From: Aeromonas caviae | GTDB lineage: Bacteria; Pseudomonadota; Gammaproteobacteria; Enterobacterales; Aeromonadaceae | Length of the DNA stretch: 64,000 bases | Assembly (NCBI RefSeq): GCF_000819785.1 | Contig: NZ_CDBK01000080.1 | Coordinates: 9,528-73,527 of the forward strand | Direction of reading: 5' to 3' | Part shown: piece after piece, positions 54,575-64,000 of the stretch | How the letters are laid out: the number at the start of each line of letters is the position of its first letter | Numbering within the stretch: position 1 is the stretch's first letter | Notes under the pieces: model-generated | What the model saw: the letters and a program-made list of their open reading frames with translations, nothing else | Databases searched by the model: none | What the model was told of the DNA's origin: nothing | Position numbers and translations under genes: made by a program

Positions 54575-54586
54575 GGAGCCAAGCCA

Positions 54587-55531
54587 ATGTCACAGCCTTC
54601 CCAATCCGCCGCCCACCCCCAATACATCTGGTTCAACGGCAAGCTGGTCCCCTGGCAGGATGCCCAGGTGCATGTCATGAGCCATGCCCTGCACTACGGC
54701 TCCTCGGTGTTCGAGGGGGTGCGGGCCTATGACACTCCCAAGGGGACCTGCATCTTCCGCCTGCAGGAGCACACCCGCCGCCTGTTCGACTCCGCCAAGA
54801 TCTACTGGATGGACGTCCCCTACAGCGAGTCCGAAGTGAATGAAGCCTGCCGCACCGTGGTGCGCGAGAACGGCCTGAAGAGCGGCTACCTGCGCCCGCT
54901 GGCCTTTGTCGGCAACGTGGGGCTGGGGCTGCATCCGCCGCTGGATGCCAAGGCCGACCTCATGGTCGCGGCCCTGCCCTGGGGCGCCTACCTCGGTGAA
55001 GAGGGGCTGAAAAACGGAGTGGATGTGTGCGTCACCTCCTGGAACCGGCTCGCTCCCAACACCATCCCGACCGGTGCCAAGGCGGGGGGCAACTATCTCT
55101 CTTCCCAGCTCATCAGCCGCGAGGCCAAGCGCAACGGCTTCGCCGAGGGGCTGGCGCTGGATGTGAACGGCTATCTGAGCGAAGGGGCGGGGGAGAACCT
55201 GTTTCTGGTGAAGAACGGCGTGCTGTTCACCCCGCCCGCCACCGCCGCCATCCTGCCCGGCATCACCCGCGACACCATCATGACGCTGGCGCGCGACTTG
55301 GGTTACGAGGTACGCGAGCAGGCGCTGCCCCGTGAAGCGCTGTACGTCGCAGACGAAATCTTCATGACCGGCACCGCGGCCGAGGTGACCCCGGTGCGCT
55401 CGGTGGATCGGATGAAGGTGGGCGCCGGTTGCCGTGGCCCGGTGACCGAGCAGTTGCAGAACGCCTTCTTCGGCCTGTTCAACGGCAAGACCGAAGACAA
55501 GTGGGGCTGGCTGACGCCGGTCAACGACTGA
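54587..55531 (+). CDS. ilvE: Branched-chain amino acid aminotransferase
   Basis: 314 residues, fold-type IV PLP enzyme for the last step to valine, leucine and isoleucine. YIWFNGKLVPWQDAQVHVMS at the N-terminus, the PLP lysine (about residue 165) in PTGAKAGGNYLSSQLI, and EIFMTGTAAEVTPV near the C-terminus. Twelve bp after ilvM. Confidence 0.96.
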   Translation: MSQPSQSAAHPQYIWFNGKLVPWQDAQVHVMSHALHYGSSVFEGVRAYDTPKGTCIFRLQEHTRRLFDSAKIYWMDVPYSESEVNEACRTVVRENGLKSGYLRPLAFVGNVGLGLHPPLDAKADLMVAALPWGAYLGEEGLKNGVDVCVTSWNRLAPNTIPTGAKAGGNYLSSQLISREAKRNGFAEGLALDVNGYLSEGAGENLFLVKNGVLFTPPATAAILPGITRDTIMTLARDLGYEVREQALPREALYVADEIFMTGTAAEVTPVRSVDRMKVGAGCRGPVTEQLQNAFFGLFNGKTEDKWGWLTPVND

Positions 55532-55537
55532 TGATAG

Positions 55538-55560
55538 CGGGGAGGCGTCACGCCTCCCCG
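55538..55560. repeat. Hairpin in the ilvE-ilvD gap
   Basis: Perfect 10-bp stem CGGGGAGGCG / CGCCTCCCCG with a TCA loop, no T tract. Possibly stabilises the upstream mRNA or allows partial termination within the operon. Confidence 0.55.
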
Positions 55561-55677
55561 AGTCGCTTCCGGTGAAGGCTCCCCGAGGTGCCTTCACCAG
55601 GATCGATTCCCGATCCGCGAATCACACATTCATGTTGAAAGACAATGCGCCCCAGGGGCATTCAGGGAGTAGAGACA

Positions 55678-57519
55678 ATGCCGAAGTTGAGATCCGCCAC
55701 CACCACCCACGGACGTAACATGGCCGGGGCCCGCGCCCTCTGGCGTGCCACCGGCATGACCGATCAGGATTTCGGCAAGCCCATCATCGCCGTGGTCAAC
55801 TCTTTCACCCAGTTCGTGCCGGGCCACGTCCACCTCAAGGATCTGGGCCAGCTGGTCGCCCGCGAAATCGAGGCGGCTGGCGGGGTCGCGAAGGAGTTCA
55901 ACACCATCGCCGTGGATGACGGCATCGCCATGGGCCACGGTGGCATGCTCTATTCCCTGCCGTCCCGCGAACTCATCGCCGACTCGGTGGAGTACATGGT
56001 CAACGCCCACTGTGCCGACGCCATGGTCTGCATCTCCAACTGCGACAAGATCACCCCGGGGATGCTGATGGCTGCCCTGCGCATCAACATCCCGGTCATT
56101 TTTGTCTCCGGCGGCCCCATGGAAGCGGGCAAGACCAAGCTCTCCGACCAGATCATCAAGCTGGATCTGGTGGACGCCATGATCCAGGGTGCCGACCCCA
56201 AGGTCTCCGATGCACAGAGCGATCAGATCGAGCGCAGCGCCTGCCCCACCTGCGGCTCCTGCTCCGGCATGTTCACCGCCAACTCCATGAACTGCCTGAC
56301 CGAGGCACTGGGTCTCTCCCAGCCGGGCAATGGCTCCCTGCTGGCGACCCACAGCGACCGCGAGCAGCTGTTCAAGTTGGCGGGCCAGCGCATCGTCACT
56401 CTGGCCAAGCGCTGGTATGAGCAGGACGATGCCTCGGCACTGCCGCGCAACATCGCCACCAAGGCGGCGTTCGAGAACGCCATGGCGCTCGACATCGCCA
56501 TGGGCGGCTCCACCAACACCGTGCTGCACCTGCTGGCGGCAGCCCAGGAGGCGGGTGTCGACTTCACCATGGCCGACATCGACCGCATGTCCCGCAAGGT
56601 GCCCCAGCTGTGCAAGGTGGCGCCCTCCACCCAGAGGTACCACATGGAAGACGTGCACCGCGCCGGCGGCGTGGTCGCCATCCTGGGTCAGCTGGAAAAA
56701 GCGGGCCTGGTGCACGGGGATACCCGCAACGTGCTGGGCACTTCCCTGGTGGAGCTGCTGGCCGAATATGACGTCAGCCGCAGCAATGACAAGGGGGTTC
56801 ACGACTTCTACCGTGCAGGCCCTGCCGGCATCCGTACCACCAAGGCGTTCAGTCAGGATTGCCGCTGGCCCGAGCTGGATCTGGACCGCGCCGAGGGGTG
56901 CATCCGCTCCTTCGATCACGCCTACAGCCAGGAAGGTGGCCTGGCGGTCCTCGCTGGCAACCTCGCCCTCAACGGGGCCATCGTCAAGACCGCCGGGGTG
57001 GACGAGGAGAACCTTACCTTCCGCGGCCCGGCCCGGGTATTCGAGAGCCAGGAGAGCGCGGTGAGCGGCATCCTGGACGGCACGGTGAAAGCCGGTGAAG
57101 TGGTGGTGATCCGCTACGAGGGCCCGAAAGGGGGCCCCGGCATGCAGGAGATGCTCTATCCCACCACCTATCTCAAGTCCATGGGATTGGGCAAGGCGTG
57201 TGCCCTCATCACCGACGGTCGCTTCTCCGGCGGTACCTCGGGTCTCTCCATCGGTCATGTCTCCCCGGAGGCGGCCTCTGGCGGCACTATCGGTCTGGTA
57301 GAGGATGGCGACATTATCAACATCGACATCCCGGCCCGCAGCATGGTGCTGGAGGTGGCCGACAGCGTGCTGGCCACCCGTCGCGCCGCCGTCTCTGCCC
57401 GTGGCTGGAAGCCGGTCGATCGTCAGCGCGAGGTCTCCTTTGCCCTGCGCGCCTACGCCATGTTCGCCACCAGCGCCGACAAGGGCGCGGTGCGCGATCG
57501 CACCCTGCTGGGGGAGTGA
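55678..57519 (+). CDS. ilvD: Dihydroxy-acid dehydratase
   Basis: 613 residues from the ATG at 55678 ([20 protein letters not shown]); upstream codons are not family-like. Iron-sulfur enzyme; cluster cysteines in [12 protein letters not shown] and [20 protein letters not shown]. Converts dihydroxy acids to 2-keto acids for valine and isoleucine. Confidence 0.96.
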   Translation: MPKLRSATTTHGRNMAGARALWRATGMTDQDFGKPIIAVVNSFTQFVPGHVHLKDLGQLVAREIEAAGGVAKEFNTIAVDDGIAMGHGGMLYSLPSRELIADSVEYMVNAHCADAMVCISNCDKITPGMLMAALRINIPVIFVSGGPMEAGKTKLSDQIIKLDLVDAMIQGADPKVSDAQSDQIERSACPTCGSCSGMFTANSMNCLTEALGLSQPGNGSLLATHSDREQLFKLAGQRIVTLAKRWYEQDDASALPRNIATKAAFENAMALDIAMGGSTNTVLHLLAAAQEAGVDFTMADIDRMSRKVPQLCKVAPSTQRYHMEDVHRAGGVVAILGQLEKAGLVHGDTRNVLGTSLVELLAEYDVSRSNDKGVHDFYRAGPAGIRTTKAFSQDCRWPELDLDRAEGCIRSFDHAYSQEGGLAVLAGNLALNGAIVKTAGVDEENLTFRGPARVFESQESAVSGILDGTVKAGEVVVIRYEGPKGGPGMQEMLYPTTYLKSMGLGKACALITDGRFSGGTSGLSIGHVSPEAASGGTIGLVEDGDIINIDIPARSMVLEVADSVLATRRAAVSARGWKPVDRQREVSFALRAYAMFATSADKGAVRDRTLLGE

Positions 57520-57583
57520 GAGAATGAACTGTCATGATATGGGCGCATTGCGCGCCCTTCGCCACGAGACGGGGGTATAAACC

Positions 57584-59116
57584 ATGGTCTCTGCGGCGGA
57601 TTATCTACGCAAGGTGCTGCTCTCCCCCGTCTACGAGGCGGCGCGGGTCACCCCCTTGCAAACCCTGAAGAAACTCTCCGACAGGCTCGGCAATCACGTC
57701 AGCCTGAAGCGGGAGGATCTGCAACCGGTTCACTCCTTCAAGCTGCGCGGCGCCTACCACAAGATCGCCACCCTGACCCAGGAGCAGAAAGAACGCGGCG
57801 TCATCGCCGCCTCTGCCGGCAACCACGCCCAGGGGGTCGCCCTGTCGGCCGCCAAGCTCGGCATCAAGGCGATCATCGTGATGCCCAAGACCACGCCGGA
57901 CATCAAGATCGACGCAGTGCGCCGTCAGGGCGGCAACGTGCTGCTGTTTGGCAACAGCTTCGACGAGGCCTACGGCGAGAGCCGCCGCCTCGCCGAGTTG
58001 GAGGGCTACACCCTGATCCCGCCGTTTGACGACGTCGAGGTGATCGCCGGTCAGGGCACCATCGGCAAGGAGCTGCTGGAGCAGGATACCCACCTCACCC
58101 ACGTCTTCGTGCCGGTGGGCGGCGGCGGCCTGGCCGCCGGGGTGGCGGTCTACATCAAGCAGCTGCTGCCGGATGTGAAGGTGATCGGGGTGGAGGCGGA
58201 GGGGTCCGCCTGCCTCAAGGCGGCGCTGGCGGCCGGCGAGCCGGTCAATCTGGAGCGGGTCTCCCTGTTTGCGGACGGGGTGGCGGTCAAGCGCATCGGC
58301 GAGGAGACCTTCCGCCTGTGCAACCAGTATCTGGACGAGGTGGTGACCGTCTCCAACGACCAGATCTGCGCCGCGCTCAAAGACATCTTCGACGACTGCC
58401 GCGCCATCGCCGAGCCATCGGGGGCCTTGTCGCTGGCCGGCCTCAAGGCCTACAGCGAGCGGGAGCAGGTCAAAGGGGGGCGGATGGCGGCCATTCTCTC
58501 CGGCGCCAACGTCAACTTCCACAGCCTGCGCTACGTGTCGGAGCGCTGCGAGATCGGCGAGAAGCGCGAAGGCATGCTGGCGGTGACCATCCCCGAGCGC
58601 AAGGGGGCCTTCCTCGACTTCTGCCGTCAGCTCGGGCCCCGCATGGTGACCGAGTTCAACTACCGCTACGCCGATGCCGAGCAGGCGTCGCTGTTCGTCT
58701 CGGTGCGCCTCACCGGCGGTGACGAAGAGCTGGGCCAGATCATCGATCAGCTCGGCGGCAACGGCTATCCGGTGGTCAACATGACCGAGAGCGAGCTGGC
58801 CAAGAACCACGTGCGCTACATGATTGGCGGCCGCCCGGCCCGGCCCCTCGGTGAGCGCCTCTACAGCTTCAAGTTCCCGGAGCAGCCGGGGGCCCTGATG
58901 CGCTTCCTGGAGACCCTGGGCTGTCGCTGGAACATCAGCCTGTTCCACTACCGCAACCACGGCGCCGACTACGGCCGGGTGCTCTGTGCCTTCGAGCTGC
59001 CGGACGAGGACGTGGCGGCTTTCCACGATTACCTGCACGAGATTGGCTACGGCTGGAAAGAGGTGAGCGAGGATCCCGCCTACCGGCTGTTCCTGGCGAG
59101 CCAGGGCAGTCAGTGA
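57584..59116 (+). CDS. ilvA: Threonine dehydratase, biosynthetic
   Basis: 510 residues. PLP lysine at residue 53 in HSFKLRGAYHKI, the glycine loop PVGGGGLAAGVA, and two C-terminal ACT-like regulatory domains (about 330-510) for isoleucine inhibition. Commits threonine to isoleucine synthesis. Last gene of ilvLGMEDA; followed by a terminator. Confidence 0.96.
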   Translation: MVSAADYLRKVLLSPVYEAARVTPLQTLKKLSDRLGNHVSLKREDLQPVHSFKLRGAYHKIATLTQEQKERGVIAASAGNHAQGVALSAAKLGIKAIIVMPKTTPDIKIDAVRRQGGNVLLFGNSFDEAYGESRRLAELEGYTLIPPFDDVEVIAGQGTIGKELLEQDTHLTHVFVPVGGGGLAAGVAVYIKQLLPDVKVIGVEAEGSACLKAALAAGEPVNLERVSLFADGVAVKRIGEETFRLCNQYLDEVVTVSNDQICAALKDIFDDCRAIAEPSGALSLAGLKAYSEREQVKGGRMAAILSGANVNFHSLRYVSERCEIGEKREGMLAVTIPERKGAFLDFCRQLGPRMVTEFNYRYADAEQASLFVSVRLTGGDEELGQIIDQLGGNGYPVVNMTESELAKNHVRYMIGGRPARPLGERLYSFKFPEQPGALMRFLETLGCRWNISLFHYRNHGADYGRVLCAFELPDEDVAAFHDYLHEIGYGWKEVSEDPAYRLFLASQGSQ

Positions 59117-59141
59117 GCGGGGGCCATCCCCTTGCCAGATG

Positions 59142-59172
59142 AAAAACGAAGAGCCCGGCTCTTCGTTTTTTT
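59142..59172 (+). terminator. Terminator of the ilv operon
   Basis: Stem AACGAAGAGC / GCTCTTCGTT with a CCG loop and seven following T residues. Confidence 0.93.
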
Positions 59173-59363
59173 ATGGGCAACGCGCCGGCCCCCATGATTG
59201 GGGGCACGGTGGCTGATAATGTCGCCAATATCACACTCCTGAGTCCCTGGTCGTTTGAGGCTGGTTGCAGATGGGATAATCTGAATGCGGGGCTTGGGTT
59301 CAGGGCCCCGTCAGGGAAGAGAGACGCAGCCGCGTCATAACAATTCATTGCAGGGGCTCATCC

Positions 59364-60494
59364 ATGAACAGATCTATGCTCGCCGTCCTGATCGGCGCTT
59401 TGATGGCAACAGGGACGGTGCAGGCTGCCGCCCAGGACAACACCTGGTATGTCGGCGGCAAGGCCGGCTGGTCAAATTATTACGGGGTGGATTACAACGC
59501 TCAGGTCGAAGAGCTGTTCGATGCGACCAAGGTGAACGAGAACAGCGATGATCTCGGTCTGGGGCTGTTTGCCGGTTATCAGGTGAACAGAAACGTGGCG
59601 ATTGAGCTCGGCTATGACTGGCTCGGCAAGTATCAGGTGGACAAGCACTACTCGGGCAACGGGGTTGATTTCGCACTCGATGGCGAGGCCAAGGCCCAGA
59701 TGGTGCAGGCCACCATGAAGATTATCCTGCCTGCAACCTCGGCACTGGATATCTACGGCCGTCTCGGGGGGGCCTATGCCTGGACCGAGAGCTCACTCAA
59801 CGTCAGGGCCAGCGATGGCACCAGCAGCCTCTCCGAATCCCATGAGGGCAACAAATATCATGGTGCCGCCTTTGTCGGGGCGCTGGGGGTCGAATACGCC
59901 ATCGACAAGGATTGGGCCGCCCGCCTCGAATACCAGTACACCACGCCCCTGGGCAAGACTTCCCTCGACGAGTCAGGCATCGAGATGGACAACGGCCTGC
60001 TGTCGGTCGGCATGCTCTATCGCTTCGGCCAGATCGGCGACGAGCCGGTGGCACCAACGCCTGCGCCCGAACCTGCGCCCGCCCCGGCCCCCGTGCTGGT
60101 GGAGAAACAGTTCAGCCTGGATTCCGATGTGCTGTTCGAGTTCAACAAGGCGACCCTGAAGCCAGCCGCCAGCCAGGCCCTCGACAACCTGTTTGCCCAG
60201 ATCCTGGCGGCCAATCCGAAAGACGGGGTGGCGACGGTGATCGGTCATACCGACCGCATCGGCTCGGAGGCCTACAACCAGTCCCTCTCCGAACAGCGTG
60301 CCCGCACGGTGGCGGATTATCTCATCGCCAAGGGATTGTTTGCCGACAAGGTGCGTGCCGAAGGGCGGGGAGAGTCTTCGCCCGTGACCGGGGGCAGCTG
60401 CCCGGATGGCGCCAAGGCGCAGATGATCGCCTGCCTGGCCCCGGATCGCCGGGTCGAGGTGCGCCTGACCGGGGTCTCCCAGGTCGCCGAATAA
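59364..60494 (+). CDS. OmpA-family outer-membrane protein
   Basis: 376 residues. Signal peptide MNRSMLAVLIGALMATGTVQ ending AA; an N-terminal eight-strand barrel starting NTWYVGGKAGWSNYYG; a proline-alanine hinge (PVAPTPAPEPAPAPAP) near residue 235; then the OmpA C-terminal peptidoglycan-binding domain (SDVLFEFNKATLKPAA, IGHTDRIGSEAYNQSLSEQR). Two C-terminal cysteines (GGSCPDG, MIACLAPDRRVEV) as in E. coli OmpA. Aeromonads carry several ompA paralogues, so no symbol is assigned. Confidence 0.92.
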   Translation: MNRSMLAVLIGALMATGTVQAAAQDNTWYVGGKAGWSNYYGVDYNAQVEELFDATKVNENSDDLGLGLFAGYQVNRNVAIELGYDWLGKYQVDKHYSGNGVDFALDGEAKAQMVQATMKIILPATSALDIYGRLGGAYAWTESSLNVRASDGTSSLSESHEGNKYHGAAFVGALGVEYAIDKDWAARLEYQYTTPLGKTSLDESGIEMDNGLLSVGMLYRFGQIGDEPVAPTPAPEPAPAPAPVLVEKQFSLDSDVLFEFNKATLKPAASQALDNLFAQILAANPKDGVATVIGHTDRIGSEAYNQSLSEQRARTVADYLIAKGLFADKVRAEGRGESSPVTGGSCPDGAKAQMIACLAPDRRVEVRLTGVSQVAE

Positions 60495-60514
60495 GCCATC
60501 TTTGCCTTGCTATT

Positions 60515-60548
60515 AAACAACGAGGGGGCCAAGGCCCCCTCGTTGTTT
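60515..60548. terminator. Bidirectional terminator between the OmpA-family and HPP genes
   Basis: Perfect 16-bp stem AAACAACGAGGGGGCC / GGCCCCCTCGTTGTTT with an AA centre, overlapping the HPP stop codon region. Confidence 0.88.
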
Positions 60549-61005
60549 ATGTGGGTGTGAGCCGTGACGTTTGCAGCCGCCTGGCGCAATGACTCACCAT
60601 GATCAGCAGCAAGGCGCCGGGTAGCACTGTTTGCCAGAGGAAAGGCCAGGACTGGGTGGTGAGCAGGATCAACAGTGGATTGGCTCCGGCAGGGGGGTGG
60701 ATCAGCCCCAGTCCCTGCATGAGTGCAATCGACAGGCCCACACCCAGCGCCAGCTTGAGTTCCATCGGTAGCGGTAGCAATTGCACCACCAACCCCACGG
60801 TGGCCGATAACAGGTGGCCTCCCAGCACGTTCTGCGGACGGGCCAGCGGACTGTCCGGCAGTGAGAAGAGCAGCACACAGCTTGCCCCGAACGGTGCCAT
60901 CAACAGGGTCGACTGCCAGCTCATGTCCAGCCAGCCGAGCAACATTATGGCCAGGCAGGCACCGAGCCCTGCCAGCCAGGCACTTCGCCATCGTCTTGTT
61001 TCCAT
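60547..61005 (-). CDS. HPP family integral membrane protein
   Basis: 152 residues from the ATG at 61005 (METRRWRSAWLAGLGACLAI), with AAGGAG upstream; the long open frame beyond it is antisense to the TetR gene. About four membrane helices with the family motif LIHPPAGANPLL and APFGASCVLLFSLPDSPLAR. HPP proteins are proposed anion (nitrite) transporters in some organisms. Divergent from the TetR regulator. Confidence 0.85.
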   Translation of the reverse strand: METRRWRSAWLAGLGACLAIMLLGWLDMSWQSTLLMAPFGASCVLLFSLPDSPLARPQNVLGGHLLSATVGLVVQLLPLPMELKLALGVGLSIALMQGLGLIHPPAGANPLLILLTTQSWPFLWQTVLPGALLLIMVSHCARRLQTSRLTPT

Positions 61006-61056
61006 CTCCTGTCTCCTTGTCTGTGCCGGATCACTTGATCCAGCCTGCGACATTAG

Positions 61057-61074
61057 GTAGACAGATCGGTGTAC
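61057..61074. promoter_or_regulatory. Candidate operator between the HPP and TetR genes
   Basis: Imperfect 18-bp palindrome GTAGACAGATCGGTGTAC centred on GATC (14 of 18 positions symmetric), in the 87-bp divergent gap. Probable TetR binding site. Confidence 0.55.
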
Positions 61075-61092
61075 TTCAAGAGGAAAGTTACC

Positions 61093-61632
61093 ATGAGCGA
61101 CAAACGGCAACAGCTGATGACGACAGCCTATCGGCTGTTCAATCGTCACGGCTTTCACGCCACAGGCATCGATCGCATCTGGGCCGAGGCGGGCAGTACC
61201 AAACGTACCCTCTATCGCCACTTCCCCACCAAGGATGCCTTGATCGAAGCGGTGCTGATGGCACGGGATGCGGAGTTCTTTACCCTGCTCGATGCCAGGA
61301 TGGATGGGGTGTCGGGGCGGGAGGCCAGGTTGCTGGCGCTGCTCGATGGCTTTGCGGACTGGTTTGGCCGCAGCGACTTCTACGGCTGCAACTTCATCAA
61401 CGCGAGCGCCGAGTTCTCCGATCCTCGCCACCCGGTGCGCAAGCTGGTGGTGGCCCACAAGCGTGCGTTGCTGAACTGGGTCAGGGAGGCCCTCGAATGC
61501 ACCGAGGTGCAGGCCACCGGGTTATGCCTGCTGCTGGAAGGGGCCGTGGTGATGGCCCACAGCTATCAGCAGCCTCTGGCTCTGGAACAGGCCAGGGTGT
61601 TGGCGGAGGCCGTGCTGGCAGAGCCGCGCTAG
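61093..61632 (+). CDS. TetR-family transcriptional regulator
   Basis: 179 residues from the ATG at 61093 (MSDKRQQLMTTAYRLFNRHG), after AGAGGAAAG. The helix-turn-helix (ATGIDRIWAEAGSTKRTLYR) is clear; the C-terminal ligand domain is unassigned, with a CNFINASAEF motif seen in a subgroup of TetR proteins. Probably regulates itself and the divergent HPP gene. Its stop overlaps the priA stop by 4 bp convergently. Confidence 0.88.
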   Translation: MSDKRQQLMTTAYRLFNRHGFHATGIDRIWAEAGSTKRTLYRHFPTKDALIEAVLMARDAEFFTLLDARMDGVSGREARLLALLDGFADWFGRSDFYGCNFINASAEFSDPRHPVRKLVVAHKRALLNWVREALECTEVQATGLCLLLEGAVVMAHSYQQPLALEQARVLAEAVLAEPR

Positions 61633-63836
61633 TTCAGTTCCGTGGGGTCGATATCCAGACTCCAGCGCACCCGCTTGCTCTCGGGCCACCCCTCCAGCTC
61701 CGTCACCGCCCAGTCGAGCAACTGGGCCAGCGGTGCTCGGTTGGGCCCCTGCACCAGCAGCTGCATGCGAAACTTGCCCGCCTTGCGCTCCATGAAGCCG
61801 CTGATGGGCCCCAGCACCTGCACCTGGGGATAGCGGGCGCTGCGCAGGGTATCGGCGAGACGACTGAGGAACAGCTGTACCTCGTCGCGGCCGTTGGCCT
61901 CGGCCCGGAACAGCCCCTGATGGCTGAACGGTGGCAGCCCCAGCAGGCGGCGCTCTTTCAGCGCCGTGTCGGCGAAGTGGCCATAGCCGTTCTGGGTCAG
62001 ATCCTGCAGCAGGGCGTGTTCGGGATGGTGGCTCTGCAGCACCACCAGCCCCGGTTTGCTGGCACGACCAGCCCGGCCCGCCACCTGGGTGTAGAGCTGG
62101 GCCAGCTTCTCGGCGGCGCGAAAATCGGCGCTGAACAGGGCGCCATCCACATCCAGCAGTCCGACCAGGGTCACATCCGGGAAGTGGTGGCCCTTGGCCA
62201 GCATCTGGGTGCCGATCAGGATCTTGTACTTGCCCGCCTTGATGTCGCCGAGGTGGGTCTCCAGCTCCCCCTTGCGGCGGGTGTTGTCCCGGTCGATGCG
62301 CACCACCGGATATTGCGGGAACACGGTGCCAAGCAGCTGCTCCAGCTGTTCGGTACCGACCCCGGAGCCGATGAGCTCGCTGCTGCCACACTCGGGACAG
62401 TGGTGGGGCAGCGGGCGCACGCTGTCGCAGTGGTGGCAGTGCAGTCGCCGCCCGGCCTGGTGCCAGGTGTACCAGGCGTCACAGCGCTCGCAGGCGGCAC
62501 TCCAGCCGCACTGGTGGCAGATGAGTGCCGGCGCATAGCCCCGGCGGTTGAGAAACAGCATCACCTGGTTGCCCGCCGCCAGGTGCTCTGCCATCAGCTG
62601 TTCCAGCTGGGGGGAGAGCCCCGCCTGCAGCCGCACGTTCTTGATATCCAGGATCACCTGGCGAGCGGTCTGGGCGTTGCCGGCGCGCCGGGTCAGGCTG
62701 AGGTGGTGATACTTGCCGCTGCGGGCGTTGTGCAATGTCTCCAGCGACGGGGTGGCAGATCCAAGCAGGATGGGAATGCCGGCGCGATGGGCCCGCATCA
62801 CCGCCAGATCCCGCGCGTGGTAGCGAAAGCCGTCCTGTTGCTTGAAGGAGCCGTCGTGCTCCTCGTCGATGATGATGATGCCGAGGTCCTTGAACGGCGT
62901 GAACACCGCGGATCGGGTGCCGATCAGAATGGCGGCACCACCGTCGCGGCAGGCGAGCCAGGCATCGAGCCTCTCCCTGTCGTTCATGGCGGAGTTCATT
63001 GCCACCACGGGCACCTTGAAGCGGCGGCGAAAACGGTTGATGGTCTGGGGGGTGAGGCCGATTTCCGGCACCATCACCAGCGCCTGCTTGCCCGCCTTGA
63101 GCAGGGGCTCGAGGATGCTGAGGTAAACCTCGGTCTTGCCGGAGCCCGTGATGCCGTCCAGCAGGAAGGCACCGAACTTGTTACTCTGGCTGGTGACGGC
63201 GGCCACCGCCAGCGCCTGCTCGCCGTTGAGGCGCAGCCCCTCACCCGGCTCGAAGCGGGTGGCCCAGTCGCCATCATGGCTCGGCTCCAGCGAGCGCTTC
63301 TCCAGCAGTCCCTTCTTCTCCAGCGCGGTGAGGGTGGCGCTCTGGATCTCCTCCTGTTTGAGGGCGGAGGGGGTCTGCGGCCCCTTGCGCAGCAAGGCGA
63401 GGGCCTGCTGCTGCTTGGCCGCCCGCTTGAGCTCGTTGAGGTCGATGGCCATGCCCGCATCGGTGGCAAACCAGAACTCCAGCTTCCGATAGGCGGCGGG
63501 CTCCCCCTTGCGCACCAGCACCGGCAGGGCGTGGGGCAGTACCTCCCCCAGCGGGTGCTGGTAGTAACCGGCGCTCCAGGCCATCAGCGCCAGAATGTCG
63601 GGCCCCAGCACCGGCGCCGAGTCCAATACCCGTTTGATGGGCTTGAGCTTGTTGCGCGGCACCTGGCTGTCGGCCGGGTGATCCACCACCAGACCGACCA
63701 GGGTCTGCGGGCCGAACGGGATCTCGACCCGGCAACCGGGGGCAGGCAAGGGCAGGGGAGAGAGGTAGTCGAAATGACGGCGTAACGGCACCGGCACAGC
63801 CACACGAACCAGATCCAGCGTTTGGGAAGAATTCAC
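61629..63836 (-). CDS. priA: Primosomal protein N' (replication restart helicase PriA)
   Basis: 735 residues. N-terminal 3'-DNA-binding domain (RVAVPVPLRRHFDYLSP), Walker A DGITGSGKTEVYL, Walker B IIIDEEHDGSFKQQ, and eight zinc-binding cysteines in CHQCGWSAACERCDAWY and CHHCDSVRPLPHHCPECG. Reloads the replisome at stalled forks. Divergent from rpmE, as in E. coli. Confidence 0.96.
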   Translation of the reverse strand: MNSSQTLDLVRVAVPVPLRRHFDYLSPLPLPAPGCRVEIPFGPQTLVGLVVDHPADSQVPRNKLKPIKRVLDSAPVLGPDILALMAWSAGYYQHPLGEVLPHALPVLVRKGEPAAYRKLEFWFATDAGMAIDLNELKRAAKQQQALALLRKGPQTPSALKQEEIQSATLTALEKKGLLEKRSLEPSHDGDWATRFEPGEGLRLNGEQALAVAAVTSQSNKFGAFLLDGITGSGKTEVYLSILEPLLKAGKQALVMVPEIGLTPQTINRFRRRFKVPVVAMNSAMNDRERLDAWLACRDGGAAILIGTRSAVFTPFKDLGIIIIDEEHDGSFKQQDGFRYHARDLAVMRAHRAGIPILLGSATPSLETLHNARSGKYHHLSLTRRAGNAQTARQVILDIKNVRLQAGLSPQLEQLMAEHLAAGNQVMLFLNRRGYAPALICHQCGWSAACERCDAWYTWHQAGRRLHCHHCDSVRPLPHHCPECGSSELIGSGVGTEQLEQLLGTVFPQYPVVRIDRDNTRRKGELETHLGDIKAGKYKILIGTQMLAKGHHFPDVTLVGLLDVDGALFSADFRAAEKLAQLYTQVAGRAGRASKPGLVVLQSHHPEHALLQDLTQNGYGHFADTALKERRLLGLPPFSHQGLFRAEANGRDEVQLFLSRLADTLRSARYPQVQVLGPISGFMERKAGKFRMQLLVQGPNRAPLAQLLDWAVTELEGWPESKRVRWSLDIDPTELN

Positions 63837-63983
63837 CAGGGGTTGCCTATTTTTTCTGCGAAGCCACTTGCCTGATCTCAGGCGTTTCCTATATTATTCG
63901 CAGCCTTTGAAACTGTGTTCAACAATCGTGTGGTGTCCGACAAGAGATCGGATGGCGACACGGCCTGATAATTGAGGTTGTCC

Positions 63984-64000
63984 ATGAAAGCTGGTATCCA
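63984..64000 (+). CDS. rpmE: 50S ribosomal protein L31 (first codons, cut by window edge)
   Basis: ATG at 63984 followed by AAAGCTGGTATCCA, reading MKAGI and part of His. TTGAGG is upstream. L31 begins MKxxIHP and rpmE is the usual divergent neighbour of priA, so the call rests on synteny plus five residues. Confidence 0.75.

Noticed and set aside
55630-57258. Long minus-strand open frame opposite ilvD
   Set aside because: Glycine/histidine/valine-rich low-complexity translation typical of an antisense shadow; ilvD explains the region.
60861-63785. A 974-codon open frame on the plus strand opposite priA
   Set aside because: It is the antisense shadow of a GC-rich gene; priA on the other strand has every expected motif, and the plus frame also runs through the TetR gene.

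Overview
The window reads as a chromosomal segment of a gamma-proteobacterium, most likely an Aeromonas. Most of it is GC-rich, and the housekeeping gene order is a rearranged version of the enterobacterial one: coaBC-dut-slmA, radC-rpmBG-mutM, the coaD/waaE/waaF/waaA core-LPS block, yicC-rph-pyrE, yihD-ccoG-srkA-dsbA, the yihG-like genes, comM-ilvGMEDA and priA-rpmE. I base the assignment on protein recognition and synteny. No rRNA or tRNA gene was seen.

Layout. 1-12.9 kb: cofactor, dUTP, ribosomal protein, DNA repair and lipopolysaccharide core genes. 13.0-20.9 kb: yggL preceded by a four-gene leftward restriction operon (mrr, hsdR, hsdM, hsdS) with very tight or overlapping junctions. 21.07-35.00 kb: an integrated element of about 13.9 kb in the 3' end of yicC. 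35.0-64.0 kb: yicC, rph, pyrE; a CueR-type copA-cueR operon; a diguanylate cyclase; yihD, ccoG, srkA, dsbA; an NrtR-type NAD-salvage locus (pncA-like, pncB, nrtR with a palindromic operator); two tandem acyltransferases; comM; the complete ilvLGMEDA operon with leader peptide and attenuator; an OmpA-family porin; an HPP membrane protein with a divergent TetR regulator; priA; and the first codons of rpmE.

The integrated element is the most interesting part. Its ends can be read directly. The displaced original yicC tail (codons for QIQNIE-stop) and the original yicC terminator lie at the left end. The element supplies a synonymous replacement tail and a replacement terminator at the right end. 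The shared 11-bp core is at 21068-21078 and 34993-35003. Inside are a P4-type tyrosine integrase, an AlpA regulator, an Icd/Ash-like locus, a toprim/DUF927 primase-helicase preceded by small overlapping genes, and a cluster of 13 GGGAAC iterons flanked by inverted repeats that looks like a replication origin. It also carries a second AlpA/excisionase-like gene, two unrecognised genes, a MobV-type relaxase with the HxDExxPHxH signature, and an AT-rich ATPase/RloB-like toprim pair resembling AbiL/RloAB phage defence. I recognise no capsid-hijacking or packaging genes. The element therefore combines the replication and regulation core of a P4-like phage satellite with a conjugative relaxase, next to a chromosomal type I/Mrr restriction operon.
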